Assembly: GCF_009725235.1 (NCBI RefSeq)
Contig: NZ_WJFC01000050.1
Coordinates: 1-64,000 of the forward strand
Direction of reading: 5' to 3'
Origin: Scytonema sp. UIC 10036
Lineage (GTDB): Bacteria; Cyanobacteriota; Cyanobacteriia; Cyanobacteriales; Nostocaceae
Length of the DNA stretch: 64,000 bases
Below, in pieces: positions 54,612 to 64,000 of the stretch. A program made the translations under genes and the position numbers. The notes beneath the pieces are model-generated. The model searched no databases, was not told the origin of the DNA, and worked only from the letters and a program-made list of their open reading frames with translations. The stretch's first letter is position 1, and every line of letters starts with the position of its first letter.

Positions 54612-54900
54612 CTAACTATGCTCAAAACGCTTCTTAAGCTTTGCAGTTTCAAGTGTTGGGCGAAATAACAGTGCAATTCCATCTTTTTGAAATGAGATAA
54701 TATCTTTGCGGGCTTCTATAGCAGATGCAACGCCTTGTTGTGAAGCCCCTAACAGTCTTAATACTATCTGCTAGAACTTTTACTTTCTTGCCGTTTTCAG
54801 TTTCAACTGTTAATGGAAGTGCATCTTGAATCATTCCAGCCAGAAGTTTTTTGGTGCAAGATGTTAAATCCCAAACCTAAAGGCTTAAGAGGTAGACCAT
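54612..54900 (-). pseudogene. Frameshifted remnant of an unknown gene
   Basis: Two frames read as one protein: first TKKLLAGMIQDALPLTVETE, then NGKKVKVLADSIKTVRG; after a frame change near 54742, LLGASQQGVASAIEARKDII, then RPTLETAKLKKRFEHS, ending at 54612. The sequence has good coding character but no known family in my reading. The upstream part decays further. Confidence 0.42.
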
Positions 54901-54952
54901 ATCATCAAATGTCGCACCGCAATTATGTGCCTTTTGATACCGCTTTGTGAAT

Positions 54953-54988
54953 GCGATAGCTTCGCTCCTGCCCTCTGGGCAGATCGCT
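54953..54988. repeat. Small dispersed repeat beginning GCGATAGC
   Basis: GCGATAGCTTCGCTCC followed by TGCCCTCTGGGCAGATCGC has GCGAT...ATCGC ends and an inner CTGCCC/GGGCAG palindrome, typical of the small dispersed repeats in Nostocales. The surrounding 54901-55246 stretch shows no gene. Confidence 0.6.
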
Positions 54989-55246
54989 GTCTTTATTATG
55001 TGTTCCCAAAAATAAAGGTATAAGCAGATATTATCAGTGAGATGTCAGACTCAAGCCTTTGATAACTGAACTTGTATAGATAATGTCATTAATTTATTCT
55101 GTAAGATTACTAATACACTTTAAGTAGTTCATATGACTTAAATCACTCATCTTGAATGACGCGATCGCTGACAAAAAGATCGACATCAACCTCAGTCGCA
55201 ACTTGAACTTTCAAAAATGTAATAAATGATACACAGTAAGTGACCA

Positions 55247-55615
55247 TTGGTTGCAATCGGTGGGGGAGACAAAGAAATAGTTCATTTACTGCCACTCCTC
55301 CGTGGAGGAGTGCCAAAAAGTCCTACTGAATCGTTGATGAGTGATTCTATACTGGCTGATTGGGTAACAAGAACCAATGAAATAGGAACAACACAAAGTA
55401 GAGAACAATGGGCGATCGCATATCCGATGAGAAGCGCGATCTGATTTACAAACGTCAATCAGTTTCAACAAGGGTACGACGAAGCTTCAAGGCTTCAGTA
55501 TATTAAGGAATGTTTCGGCAACAGTATCCTTAAGGTAAAGGATGGGGAAGCAAGTCTTGCTGCGATCGCTATTTGGGCTAATGCGGGGTTTAAAAGTTGG
55601 AACTATTATAATTGA
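55247..55615 (+). pseudogene. Unknown gene split by an in-frame TGA
   Basis: A 65-codon ORF (MVAIGGGDKEIVHLLPLLRG, ending AYPMRSAI) stops at TGA near 55442. The same frame continues in NVNQFQQGYDEASRLQYIKE, then GEASLAAIAIWANAGFKSWN, to TGA at 55613. The second half looks like real coding sequence. A small palindrome (CACTCCTCC/GGAGGAGTG, 55293-55312) lies within the first half and may be an insert. Confidence 0.38.
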
Positions 55616-55644
55616 GAAATAATTTAAGTACTCTTGATTCAGTC

Positions 55645-55878
55645 ATGGTACAACAACCCAGACGGGACGAACCGCTTTATTGCTGCATAGTTCCCGTTGA
55701 AAGCATTACGGGAAACCTTGAGGAAGAACTAACCACTTTTGGTAAGTCAGAGGATGCAGCTCGATGCCAAGCTCAACAAATGCTCTTCTTAAACTATAAG
55801 TGTAATGAAGAACAAATCCAACAATTAATGGAACAAGCCAGAAGTGAGTACGTGTCTCCTTGGTGCTCCCCTAACTAA
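55645..55878 (+). CDS. 77-residue hypothetical protein
   Basis: ATG 55645 (MVQQPRRDEPLYCCIVPVES) is preferred over TTG 55612. It is a small soluble protein rich in Gln and Glu, with four Cys (YCC, RC, KC and WC). The pattern FGKSEDAARCQAQQMLFLNY suggests a helical second half. I do not recognise it. Confidence 0.5.
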   Translation: MVQQPRRDEPLYCCIVPVESITGNLEEELTTFGKSEDAARCQAQQMLFLNYKCNEEQIQQLMEQARSEYVSPWCSPN

Positions 55879-56523
55879 TAGGAACACTGCAATTTGATTG
55901 GTATGTTGATAGTCCGTGCGATTGAAATGCATATGTCAGGATCGGAGCGCACTGCCTCTTCAAACGCGGTCAGTGAAAAATTTAAACCAGTTGCCGTGTT
56001 ATTTTCTCTACTGTATCGCCTAGGCGCGAGCGCGAAGCTTATCACCCATTAAATGCTCTTAAGTTGAGCTTACACTGACAGTGGATTTCATCTGGCTAAC
56101 CAGGGAGCAACCACACGTGATATTTAAGATTATTTAGAGTATACCAAGCTCAATCCCAATCGATTTAAAGCTTTTCAGTAGGGATTGACAATAGTGCTGA
56201 ATTATGGTAATGGTTCTATGAAAAGGCAGAGTTTTAAGTATTCCGATAATTTTTTTCAGAAATCAGCCTTTTGCTCTTTGTAGAACTTTATGGACAATCA
56301 TTCTACTACTTGAAAGGTTTCAATGAATCCAGTATTGCTCGGGAATCTTTTATACCGATTCTCTAGAGATTTACAAAAAAGCTAGGAAAATAGGAAAAGA
56401 GATAATAAAAGCTAAAACTTTTAACTCTTTTCAACTATCGGTTGACCAGAAATTATTTAAACCTAATTTACTTTCAATTCACTAAAGTTACCATATAAAA
56501 GTCGAGGCATGGGGTAAATAAAA
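55879..56523. other. Long spacer without a gene
   Basis: No frame with coding character was found. It is AT-rich to the right. It may hold decayed sequence. Confidence 0.45.
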
Positions 56524-56802
56524 ATGGGACTATTTGATTGGTTTAGGAAAGATAAATCCGAGAAAAAGCCTAATGAGGAAATAGAGTTTACGGTAGGTGG
56601 CTCTAACTACGAAGAAAGAATCGGACCTTTTGGGGAACGTATCGTTAAGGGTGAATTTCAACGCGTTAAATATAAAGGAACTAGCGAAGAAATTAAGCAG
56701 ATTATAGGCGGAGGTGGTCAACCAAGGAACAACATACTCATAAATCGTAGCAACGAACCTCGACGCCTACGCTCTGCATCAGCCGATGACGATGAGCTTT
56801 AG
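56524..56802 (+). CDS. 92-residue hypothetical protein
   Basis: A small protein beginning MGLFDWFRKDKSEKKPNEEI, a form seen in many short cyanobacterial proteins. The middle is beta-like (ERIGPFGERIVKGEFQRVKY) and the end is acidic (SADDDEL). It is convergent with the RecD2-like gene. Function unknown. Confidence 0.5.
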   Translation: MGLFDWFRKDKSEKKPNEEIEFTVGGSNYEERIGPFGERIVKGEFQRVKYKGTSEEIKQIIGGGGQPRNNILINRSNEPRRLRSASADDDEL

Positions 56803-56817
56803 CTCTGAGTATTGCGG

Positions 56818-59095
56818 TTAGTGTTTTGGAAAGCTTGAAAACGCCCGCACCAACCGTTGATGCAACTGAGTATAGCGCTGTTGCTTTTCAGTAGAACGCA
56901 AAGCCAAACCGATCGCTTTCTTAGAACCAATGACGATCGCTAACTTCTTCGCCCGCGTCAATCCTGTATAAAACAAATTGCGTGTAAGCATGACATAGTG
57001 CTGCATATACAGGGGCAGAATCACCACTGAATACTCAGAGCCTTGACTTTTATGCACTGAAACACTCCACGCAAGAGTTATCTCATTCAAGTCAGCATAA
57101 TCGTAAATAACATCACGCTCTAAGTACCGCACTGTCACTTCTTGTTCTTCCGTATCGATACTGGTAATAAAACCGACATCACCGTTGAAGACTTCGCGAT
57201 TGTAATCGTTGGTTTGCTGGATGACTCTGTCGCCCACTCGCAGTGTCATTCCACCTCTCGTTATTTCAACTTTGTCAGGAGCAGGAGGATTTATCAGCTG
57301 CTGCAAGACGCTGTTGAGATTGCGAGTTCCAATAATTCCTCGTGTCATTGGGCATAGGACTTGAACATCGGTAATTGGATTAAACCCAAGTTGAGGAATC
57401 AAACCGTCAATCAGTTCGCAAATAACTTGTATCCCGTGCTCCGGTTCATGTCCGCCGCCATGCCACAAGCAGTCAGAGGTAGGATTGTCGCTCAACTCCT
57501 CCATTGCCGGGTACTGTCCGCGATTGATTTGATGGGCAGCGGTGATAATGGCACTTTGCTGGGCTTGGCGAAAAACCTGGGTGAGGCGGACAACTGGGAC
57601 TTTACCAGAATTAATCAGGTCGGCAAGGACATTGCCCGGTCCTACAGATGGTAACTGGTCGATATCACCCACTAGTAAAAGCTGGGTATCTTCGGATAAT
57701 GCTTGTACGACTGAGTGTGCTAAAAACAAATCCAGCATACTGGCTTCATCAATCACAATCGCTTTCTGGGGCAACGGATTATTACTGTCTCGTTTAAAGC
57801 CCATTGTCTTGGGGTCAAATTCCAACAGACGGTGTATGGTTTTCGCCTCCAGCCCGGTCATCTCATTTAATCTTTGTGCGGCGCGGCCCGTTGGTGCAGC
57901 TAAGGCAATAGACTTCCCCATCGCTTTCCACAAACTCACAATGGTGCCAACCGTAAACGACTTGCCCGTGCCCGGTCCACCTGTTAGGATAGTGACTCTA
58001 GAGTAAGCTGCCATCTCTACGGCTTGTTGCTGCTGCCCGGAGAGTTGGATTTTGCGAGATGCCGTATAGCGAAGTCCCCAAGCACGGACGCGAGGAATGT
58101 CGGGGTTGATTGGGAGAACCAGGCGCTTTTGTAACAACTGTGCCAGGTTTTGTTCTGTATAGAAAAAGCTGGGTTTGTAGCAATATAATGTTGTTTTATC
58201 TTCACTCTTTTCCCGAATCAATTCATCAGCAAGTGCCATCTTCTGCAAGATTTGCGTAAACGCTGACTCTGGGGGTTGGTGGTCATCGGTCGTGAGGAGA
58301 GCGATCGCACTTTCTACAAGTTCCGGTTGTGGCAAATAACAGTGTCCGTCCTCGGCTGCTTCACCCAGTACGTGAGTTATGCCAGCACGGTATCTAAATT
58401 CTGAGTCTAAGGGAACGCCTAGCGATCGAGCAATTTTATCAGCTGTGATAAAGCCAATCCCGTAGATATCAGCGGCTAACTGGTATGGATTTTGCGTGAC
58501 TGTTGCGTTCACGTAGTGGCGGCTTCCGCATCGCTCCATCTCCGTACTGCTTGAAAATTTTGACAGCGTAGGTGGTAGAAACACCGTGTCCCTGTAGAAA
58601 AACCATGACTTCTTTAATGGATTTCTGTGCTTCCCAGGCACGCTGAATCATGGTGATGCGCTTTTTGGCAATGCCTTTTACTTCGGTGAGGCGATGGATT
58701 TGGTGTTCGATAATGTCGAGAGTTTCTAACCCGAAGTGAGTGACAATGCGTCTGGCAGTCACAGGACCAACACCTTTAATGAGACCGCTACCCAAATACT
58801 TTTCCATTCCCGTAAGAGTCGCGGGCTTAGTTTCTTTATATTGAGTCACCTGAAACTGAGCGCCATACTGTGGGTGGTCGCGCCAAAAGCCAGTCAGTTG
58901 CAGTGTTTGACCCGGTTGAATATCGGCGAAGTTACCAGTAATTGTCGTTAGCTCTGACATCCCACTGCACTTTAATCGCGCCACTGTGTAACCTGACTCT
59001 TGGGAATAAAAAGTCAGACGCTCCACGACTCCCGTTATTGTTTCGTACTTGGGAGTTGCATTAACTTGTTGTTGGGAGTTGGGTAGGGTGGACAT
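56818..59095 (-). pseudogene. RecD2-like helicase, broken by a small repeat
   Basis: Two frames make up one RecD2-type 5'-3' DNA helicase. The N-terminal part (59095 down to about 58535) has an OB-like start (ETITGVVERLTFYSQESGYT) and helix-hairpin-helix text (GSGLIKGVGPVTARRIVTHF). The C-terminal part (from about 58504 to 56818) has the P-loop ILTGGPGTGKSFTVGTI, Walker B KAIVIDEASMLD, GDIDQLPSVGPG and the late motif WSVSVHKSQGSEYSVVILPL. The join is broken: after KIFKQYGD a 30-bp repeat intervenes, and the sensible sequence resumes at ATVTQNPYQLAADIYGIGF in another frame. All helicase motifs survive, so the damage looks recent. Confidence 0.85.
58505..58534 (-). repeat. Small dispersed repeat, 30 bp, copy 2 (inside the RecD2-like gene)
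   Basis: The exact reverse complement of 38741-38770. Its presence at the frame break of the helicase gene, and its lack of fit to the protein family, identify it as an insertion. Confidence 0.85.
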
Positions 59096-59258
59096 TGATT
59101 TTTGAGCAAGGAAGTGCGATCGCTGTTTTTACACAGTAATTATGTACTATATAAGATTTTGAGATAAACTGCTATTAAAATCAACACTTGAAAGTTGTAG
59201 CAGAATTTTCGTTAATCTTATTTATATTCCAACAATTATTATATTTTCTTGTTTGCAA

Positions 59259-59486
59259 ATGCCAAAGTCTAAATTTTTTGAAGAAACATACCCAAACCTG
59301 TGCCGATTTGTTGAAGAAATTGGTTGGATTGAAATTGGGGAAAGCGAGCAGATTGATTCATTCGTTAGAGCTTACGATTTCGGCGGTACCGTGTATGAAG
59401 GTAAGGCAAGCTACCCGAATATGGAAGCAGCTTTGCAAGATTTAGATGCACATATCAAAGAATATATGGACGAAAACGGTATTTAA
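59259..59486 (+). CDS. 75-residue hypothetical protein
   Basis: ATG 59259 (MPKSKFFEETYPNLCRFVEE) is preferred over TTG 59253. It is a small acidic alpha/beta protein (WIEIGESEQIDSFVRAYDFG, then EAALQDLDAHIKEYMDENGI). The next gene begins 28 bp later, so the two are probably co-transcribed. Similar small proteins are common in cyanobacteria; function unknown. Confidence 0.58.
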   Translation: MPKSKFFEETYPNLCRFVEEIGWIEIGESEQIDSFVRAYDFGGTVYEGKASYPNMEAALQDLDAHIKEYMDENGI

Positions 59487-59514
59487 AAAAGAAAAGTGAA
59501 TTGAGAGGTTCATC

Positions 59515-60153
59515 GTGCCACAAAAAGGTCAAGCCGCAATTGCTAACAAAATTAAAAAGTGGGTTGAAGCAGCAAATGAACTAAGCGACAACTATACTGG
59601 GATTGCCCTACCCATTACCCGACTGACCAGTATCAAAAGTTTGTGTCGAGATGCGATCGCTGCTCAGAAGTTCGCTCTTTATATGTCTAAGTTGGTTTTA
59701 CAGCAAGCGAGAAATGCAGAGTGTCCGGATAATACCACTCCAGATGAATGGGAGGTTCATAAAGATATAATAAACCGTGCTGTAGCTCAGATGGAAAGCT
59801 TTCTCGAACACCCCATTCCTGACAACAGCAAATTACTGTGGAATCTTTATCGGCAAATTGAGGAGTTGCAAGGAGACAATTACCGTAGAATTCATGGGAC
59901 AACCATACATTTTGTGAAAAGCGGTTATTTACTCAAATTAAATTATGCAATTTGTTGTTTCATTAAACCAGAGTTTGACTATTACGCTTACAAATTAGCA
60001 AGAGAATATACGGAATGCTACGCTCCTAGATACGGCACGGGTTTGACACCTGAATCGGTACCCATGCTATTAGTAGTTGCTGAGTTTTGGTGTCAGTATT
60101 ATTTTGAGGAATCTTTACAAGATAAGTTTCCCCAATTGATGTCAGATGAGTAG
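59515..60153 (+). CDS. 212-residue hypothetical protein
   Basis: Starts at GTG 59515 with GAGAGG six bases upstream. It is a helical, soluble protein (IANKIKKWVEAANELSDNYT, then AAQKFALYMSKLVLQQARNA) with an aromatic C-terminal half (YYAYKLAREYTECYAPRYGT, then FWCQYYFEESL). I do not recognise a family. It probably forms a pair with the preceding small gene. Confidence 0.58.
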   Translation: MPQKGQAAIANKIKKWVEAANELSDNYTGIALPITRLTSIKSLCRDAIAAQKFALYMSKLVLQQARNAECPDNTTPDEWEVHKDIINRAVAQMESFLEHPIPDNSKLLWNLYRQIEELQGDNYRRIHGTTIHFVKSGYLLKLNYAICCFIKPEFDYYAYKLAREYTECYAPRYGTGLTPESVPMLLVVAEFWCQYYFEESLQDKFPQLMSDE

Positions 60154-60597
60154 ACATACGTTATCCATCATAAGTATAAGATGATCTGTGTTTAAAGAGA
60201 CTTACTCAACTTATGCTATCGATTCTTTTGAGCATTTGTGAAGGCGATAAGCGCTCTTTCAGCTTGCGCCTTCATGCGATAAACGGAGTTTAACGGAGTA
60301 CAGCCGTATCGCACTCCAACGCTTGCCTGACGAATTCAATTGAAAAGCTTCAGGCAAGCGTTTGAATGTTTATTCTCTCTCAAACTGCTGTTTCAACTTT
60401 CCCCTGCTGTATCCATGCATTAGCAGCAATTTCTAAATGTTCTTTGAAGCTTACCATTGTTGTCACACTCATTTCGTACTGAATTTTATAATAAAGGAAA
60501 TTTCAAGTGATTAAAGCCAAAGTGTGACTGCGATCTAAACGATAATTTTAATGCCCATAACTTAAGAATTTTAAAAACATCGCTGCTTGCTAGAATA
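60154..60597. other. Spacer without a gene
   Basis: No coding frame seen. GCTTGCCTGACGAATTCAA and TTCAGGCAAGC (about 60322-60358) form an inverted repeat around an AT-rich loop. Confidence 0.4.
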
Positions 60598-60800
60598 TTT
60601 CCGGGTTCGGGAACTGTGGGCAATCAAGCTTGGGACAGGAAAATGCAGGTGAAATTTTTATCGCTGTTCGCAACACCTTGGAAGTCAATGATGGTGTGAT
60701 TGTCAATAGCTCCATCCAATCGAGAGGAGGTGTCATAAATATCACTGCTAAAGACATCCGCCTTCGCGGCGACAGCAATATCTCCCTAGCAAACAAGTGC
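60598..60800 (+). pseudogene. Filamentous haemagglutinin-type exoprotein remnant
   Basis: One frame reads LGQENAGEIFIAVRNTLEVN, then SSIQSRGGVINITAKDIRLR, then GDSNISLANKC, which is the repetitive beta-helix text of cyanobacterial filamentous haemagglutinin or large exoproteins. There is no signal peptide and only about 65 codons remain, ending just before the AIPR-like gene. Confidence 0.6.
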
Positions 60801-60855
60801 ATGGGACCTTTATCCATTACAATCTACAGGAAATCAACTCCAAAATATCCGCAAT

Positions 60856-62085
60856 ATGCCCAAAACATTCATTATTAAAGGAGAATCTATCAGCAACCTG
60901 CTTTCTCAGGGTAGCCATATATACATAGTAGTGACAGCACGGGTTGAAGATTTCCCCACAGACATACCCCTAACACCAAACGTCAGAGAACCGAACAAAA
61001 AGTCAAGCACTTATAAAGAAATTTTAAATTCCCTTGTCAGCGAACCAAAAGCGTTCTTCAACCGCAATAACGGGATTAAAATCTCTGCTAAAAAAGCAAC
61101 CCAAAGTGCTTCGGGAAAAGAACTACATATCGAAATATTACAAGATTCTGAAGGTTACACTCACTTTGGCGTGTACGATGGTGGACATACTCTAACGGCA
61201 ATCAATGCAGCAAAGAACCTGGGAATTGACCTCAAGGAGGCACGAGTTAAGGTTGAAGTCACTTGCGGGCTGAATGAAGAAGAAGTGGCTGTATGCGCTC
61301 TAGCAGCCAACACAACTTCACCCGTAGACGTGCGTTCTCGAATCAATGCTAGGGGTGAATACGACCATATTAAAAGGTTTATCTCTAAGATAGAGTCTCT
61401 TGAGAATAAAAAGTATAAAATTTCCTATTATCAAAATCAAAGTGGAGTTCCCAGCGATCGCCGTTGCTCTATCAACCACATTTACAAAATGTTAATTTGC
61501 TTGGACAGAGTGAAATATGATTACAGCAGCAGTGGCAAGTTACAACATCCGACGAGTTTGCAGATACCAAAGGTGCTGAACGCCACAGAACTCGAAAGAA
61601 TCAATCGGCTGTTACCACTCCTTCCTCAAGCATTGGAAATTGAGCGCGAACTCTACAAACTCATTGAAAAATACTTAACAAATCCAGGAAATAAAGGGAA
61701 CAATGACACGCTAGCATCAATATCAACCAGTGGAAACACAATACTTGCTGACGGTAGTGCTTTTGGGTTTAGAGCACCAGCCGTCCTTTCGTTACCCGCG
61801 ATCGCAGCTTATAGGGCATTTTTGGATTCAGACTACAATTGGATATTTCCTTTTGAAGAATTTTCCCCACGATTGTTAAAAAAACTCTGGTCAGATAAGT
61901 TACTTGTTGCACTGAAAAAGGAAAAAGCTAAAGGAAATAATGCTATTGCAACGACACTGTACAGAAGAGTCCAGTTTTGGAGCGATTTATGCACGACTTC
62001 TCTAGAAGAAAAGAGTCGAATTTTTGAGGAGAAAACACGTTCCACGAAGAAGTCTTCATCTCCACCAAAATTGACTTTGGTTTAA
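60856..62085 (+). CDS. AIPR-like (abortive infection phage resistance) protein
   Basis: A 409-residue protein. Blocks ILNSLVSEPKAFFNRNNGIK (about 55-75) and YTHFGVYDGGHTLTAINAAK (about 102-121) resemble the FxxRNNGI and (V/I)xDGGQT motifs of AIPR-family proteins, which are linked to abortive infection and restriction-type defence. A later NTTSPVDVRSRINARGEYDH is consistent. The end is basic. The biochemical role of the family is not well defined. It stands alone after a haemagglutinin remnant. Confidence 0.62.
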   Translation: MPKTFIIKGESISNLLSQGSHIYIVVTARVEDFPTDIPLTPNVREPNKKSSTYKEILNSLVSEPKAFFNRNNGIKISAKKATQSASGKELHIEILQDSEGYTHFGVYDGGHTLTAINAAKNLGIDLKEARVKVEVTCGLNEEEVAVCALAANTTSPVDVRSRINARGEYDHIKRFISKIESLENKKYKISYYQNQSGVPSDRRCSINHIYKMLICLDRVKYDYSSSGKLQHPTSLQIPKVLNATELERINRLLPLLPQALEIERELYKLIEKYLTNPGNKGNNDTLASISTSGNTILADGSAFGFRAPAVLSLPAIAAYRAFLDSDYNWIFPFEEFSPRLLKKLWSDKLLVALKKEKAKGNNAIATTLYRRVQFWSDLCTTSLEEKSRIFEEKTRSTKKSSSPPKLTLV

Positions 62086-62566
62086 TTTCTTTGAAAACGT
62101 TGCTCAATTTAAACTGGGGTCACTTGGGCGTGCCTTAACACTCAATCCGGTTAGCACAAGCCAACTGTCGATGATTTGATAGATTTGGTCGATGATTTCC
62201 TGAGAATAGTGTCACTAGACCCAAAATTTGTCTGGGTCTGGAAGCATAACTGAGTCTTTAAATGTCTAAAACCCTTATCATTACGTTGCTGCTTCGTTCT
62301 CAATTGCTAACCTTAGAAGGATAACTTGTCCTTAAATGCAAAATGGAACCATAAAGAGTCCGCAAGTGCAAAGATTTTTTCCTTATTCAGTGATGCCTAA
62401 GTTTCTTTTAAGACAAAGTACTGACTGGCATAGAAAAGGCATATGTTAAGGTTTTATCCTGGTCATCAAAAATTTTCACGCATTTTTACAGGAATTTACA
62501 ATCAAAAACGGGTAATTGATGAGCGGAGAAGGTTAAGGAAAGATTATGTAAAAATCGGGAAGGTTT
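62086..62566. other. Spacer without a gene
   Basis: Only short frames without coding character. The repeat pair CTAGACCCA/TGGGTCTGG near 62214-62240 forms a small imperfect hairpin. Confidence 0.4.
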
Positions 62567-62752
62567 TTACTGCTCTGGGAAAGTGCGTATTGATGACTTT
62601 TGAGGAAATTCCCCATTGTGTTTGGCTAATTTGATGGACATTTCAATCAGAAACGCTGCAAGATTGGCAGTGGGGCGTCCTTGAAATTCAGCCCACGCTT
62701 CTAAATCCTCTAAAACACTGTCGGGCAAAGTAACGTTAATTCTTTTACTCAC
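62567..62752 (-). CDS. CopG-like ribbon-helix-helix protein
   Basis: A 61-residue protein starting at GTG 62752. RINVTLPDSVLEDLEAWAEF is a typical RHH strand and first helix, and RPTANLAAFLIEMSIKLAKH the second helix. It is of the size of a plasmid copy-number repressor or an antitoxin. No toxin gene is visible downstream. Direct repeats upstream suggest autoregulation. Confidence 0.78.
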   Translation of the reverse strand: MSKRINVTLPDSVLEDLEAWAEFQGRPTANLAAFLIEMSIKLAKHNGEFPQKSSIRTFPEQ

Positions 62753-62757
62753 GTTAT

Positions 62758-62801
62758 CAGTTTACCAGTATCTATAAATCAACTGCTGACCAGTTTATCA
62801 G
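62758..62801. promoter_or_regulatory. CAGTTTAYCAG direct repeats upstream of the RHH gene
   Basis: CAGTTTACCAG (62758-62768) and CAGTTTATCAG (62791-62801) are 33 bp apart, just upstream of the RHH start and between it and the divergent transposase gene. This is the expected place for an operator. Confidence 0.5.
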
Positions 62802-62912
62802 CAAGGTTAACTTTATATAAGTTACATCATATTTACATCACTACGGATGTATACAAGATAGTAGAGCAAATAGACTTATTGTAATTGATATGTGTAATGA
62901 TGGGGTGCAACC

Positions 62913-63323
62913 ATGATGACACAAGAAGAATTTAACCAATGGTGCATAAGTCAGAGCCTGAGTGCATCTGCTCGACAGGAAATTGAAAGAATTCGCAAAA
63001 CTCTACCATCTCGCAGCGTTGGAAGTCGTTGTAAAAACGTTTCAGGGCGTTATCCAAGCCGTAAGATGGGTGCCACAATTCAATTTGAATCGCATAAAGT
63101 TGAGCTTCCTTTTATTTATCAGTTAGAGCATTCAGAAGATGTTTTAGAGTATTACGACCAGCCACCTCCTTTTAAAATTCAATATCTTTCGGCATCCGGG
63201 CGTAATTTAGGTGTAATAATTACTCCAGATTTTTTTGTAATTAGCTCACAAAGTGCAGGCTGGGTCGAGTGTAAAACAGAAACAGAATTAGAGAAGTTGG
63301 CATCAAAAATCAATCACAAATAA
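62913..63323 (+). pseudogene. tnsA: TnsA-like endonuclease, truncated
   Basis: A 136-residue frame that matches the N-terminal catalytic domain of TnsA, the 5'-strand nuclease of Tn7-like transposons: SGRYPSRKMGATIQFESHKV, then FIYQLEHSEDVLEYYDQPPP, then IITPDFFVISSQSAGWVECK, with the acidic and ECK residues of the TnsA active site. The family normally continues for about 100 more residues. Here it stops right after ELEKLASK, and the TnsB-like sequence begins in another frame almost at once. This suggests an internal deletion with frameshift in a fused tnsA-tnsB gene. Confidence 0.75.
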
Positions 63324-64000
63324 GAGCAAAAGCATTAGAAATATTGAAACAGGCTTCGACTGATGATTTAATAGGAGCCAATCGTCGTTTTAGTCTATTA
63401 AAACCTTATTTAGATGAACAATCAGTAGCAACTGGTACGCCAAAAGAAAGGTCTTTGAGGCGTTGGCTCCATAATTACTGGCAAGCAGAACAGAAGTACG
63501 GTTATGGCTATTTGGGATTAATATCGTTAGACAAACGTAAAGGCAATCGAGATAGAAAACTGCCCAAACATATTATAGAACTGTTAGAAAAATTTATCAG
63601 TGATGAGTATGAAAATAAAAAGCAGAAAAGTAAACAAGCCGTTTATTCTTCATTTGTTAATACTTGCTTAAAATCTGGAATTAGTGATACTCAAATTCCC
63701 AGTTATAAAACTTTTATAACAGAAATAAAAAAACGTCCTACTTATTCAAGATTAGAAAAACGTTCAGGGACTCGTGCAGCGTATGAAAGTGAAGAATTTT
63801 ATTGGGAACTAGAATTATCTACACCTAGACATGGCGATTTCCCTTTTCACATTGCTCACATTGACCATACAGAGTTGGACATTGAACTAAGATGCTCTAA
63901 AACAGGAAAAGTTCTAGGGAAGCCTTGGCTAAGTTTATTAGTAGATGCATTTACAAGGAGAATTTTAGCAATTTATATCAGCTATGACCCTCCATCTTAT
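63275..64000 (+). pseudogene. tnsB: TnsB-like DDE transposase, partial at the window end
   Basis: The frame is open from 63275 to the window end but has no ATG near its beginning. It carries TnsB-type text: TDDLIGANRRFSLLKPYLDE, then SLRRWLHNYWQAEQKYGYGY, then HIAHIDHTELDIELRCSKTG (first catalytic Asp) and WLSLLVDAFTRRILAIYISY (second Asp region). TnsB is the transposase of Tn7-like elements. It overlaps the 3' end of the TnsA-like frame. The rest of the gene lies beyond the window, so its integrity is unknown. Confidence 0.75.

Noticed and set aside
1..64000. tRNA, rRNA or riboswitch genes
   Set aside because: None was recognised by eye. A covariance search would be needed to exclude small RNAs.

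Overview
The window looks like a mobile-element-rich accessory region, either a large plasmid or a genomic island, of a filamentous, probably heterocyst-forming cyanobacterium. Support comes from the AT-rich background with frequent HIP1 octamers (GCGATCGC), giant caspase/STAND/WD40 proteins, CCCCTGCC-type low-complexity spacers, small dispersed repeats inserted into genes, a ParB gene, a Gp157-type phage protein and several transposons. No rRNA, tRNA or core metabolic operon was seen; the nearest thing to a housekeeping gene is one thioredoxin.

Layout. 1-1.4 kb holds a decayed ISAs1-type transposase. 1.5-5.4 kb is a Tn554-like recombinase trio (tnpA, tnpB, tnpC-like). 5.5-28.6 kb is a dense block of candidate immune and signalling genes: a four-helix-bundle protein, a caspase-STAND-WD40 giant, a second caspase-like peptidase, a transglutaminase-like protein, a XamI-type restriction-modification pair, a STAND-WD40 protein coupled to a CHAT-TIR-TIR protein, a NACHT-HEAT-CHAT protein and an orphan ParB. 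29-32.7 kb carries DUF192, a Ycf46-like AAA ATPase, a small putative nuclease and an unknown. 32.8-38.4 kb is a tightly coupled pair: a superfamily 2 helicase with a C-terminal nuclease-like domain and an unrecognised 705-residue partner. This is the best candidate for an undescribed defence system in the window.

38.4-42.4 kb holds small, phage- or plasmid-like genes (Gp157, HNH and unknowns). 42.7-45.4 kb is a patchwork. A visibly GC-rich, actinobacterial-looking FAD monooxygenase fragment is followed by a structure with the hallmarks of an integron attC site. An IS element cuts the fragment, and that IS is itself broken by at least two small repeats and carries a nested hairpin element. 45.6-56.8 kb holds a HEPN protein, a two-gene coiled-coil operon, a tyrosine recombinase, thioredoxin, a ribbon-helix-helix-like regulator with operator-like repeats, a trypsin-like protease and several remnants. 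56.8-59.1 kb is a RecD2-like helicase gene broken by a 30-bp repeat that also occurs exactly at 38.7 kb. 59.2-64 kb carries small unknowns, a haemagglutinin remnant, an AIPR-like gene, a ribbon-helix-helix gene and the start of a damaged Tn7-like TnsA/TnsB gene that runs off the window.

How the genes fit together: conflict proteins (restriction-modification, caspase/CHAT/TIR effectors on STAND or NACHT sensors, a helicase-nuclease pair, HEPN, AIPR-like) are interleaved with recombinases, insertion sequences and their debris. Many genes are truncated or frameshifted, so assembly errors should be excluded before any one break is read biologically. All functional statements rest on reading motifs by eye; no database search was run.
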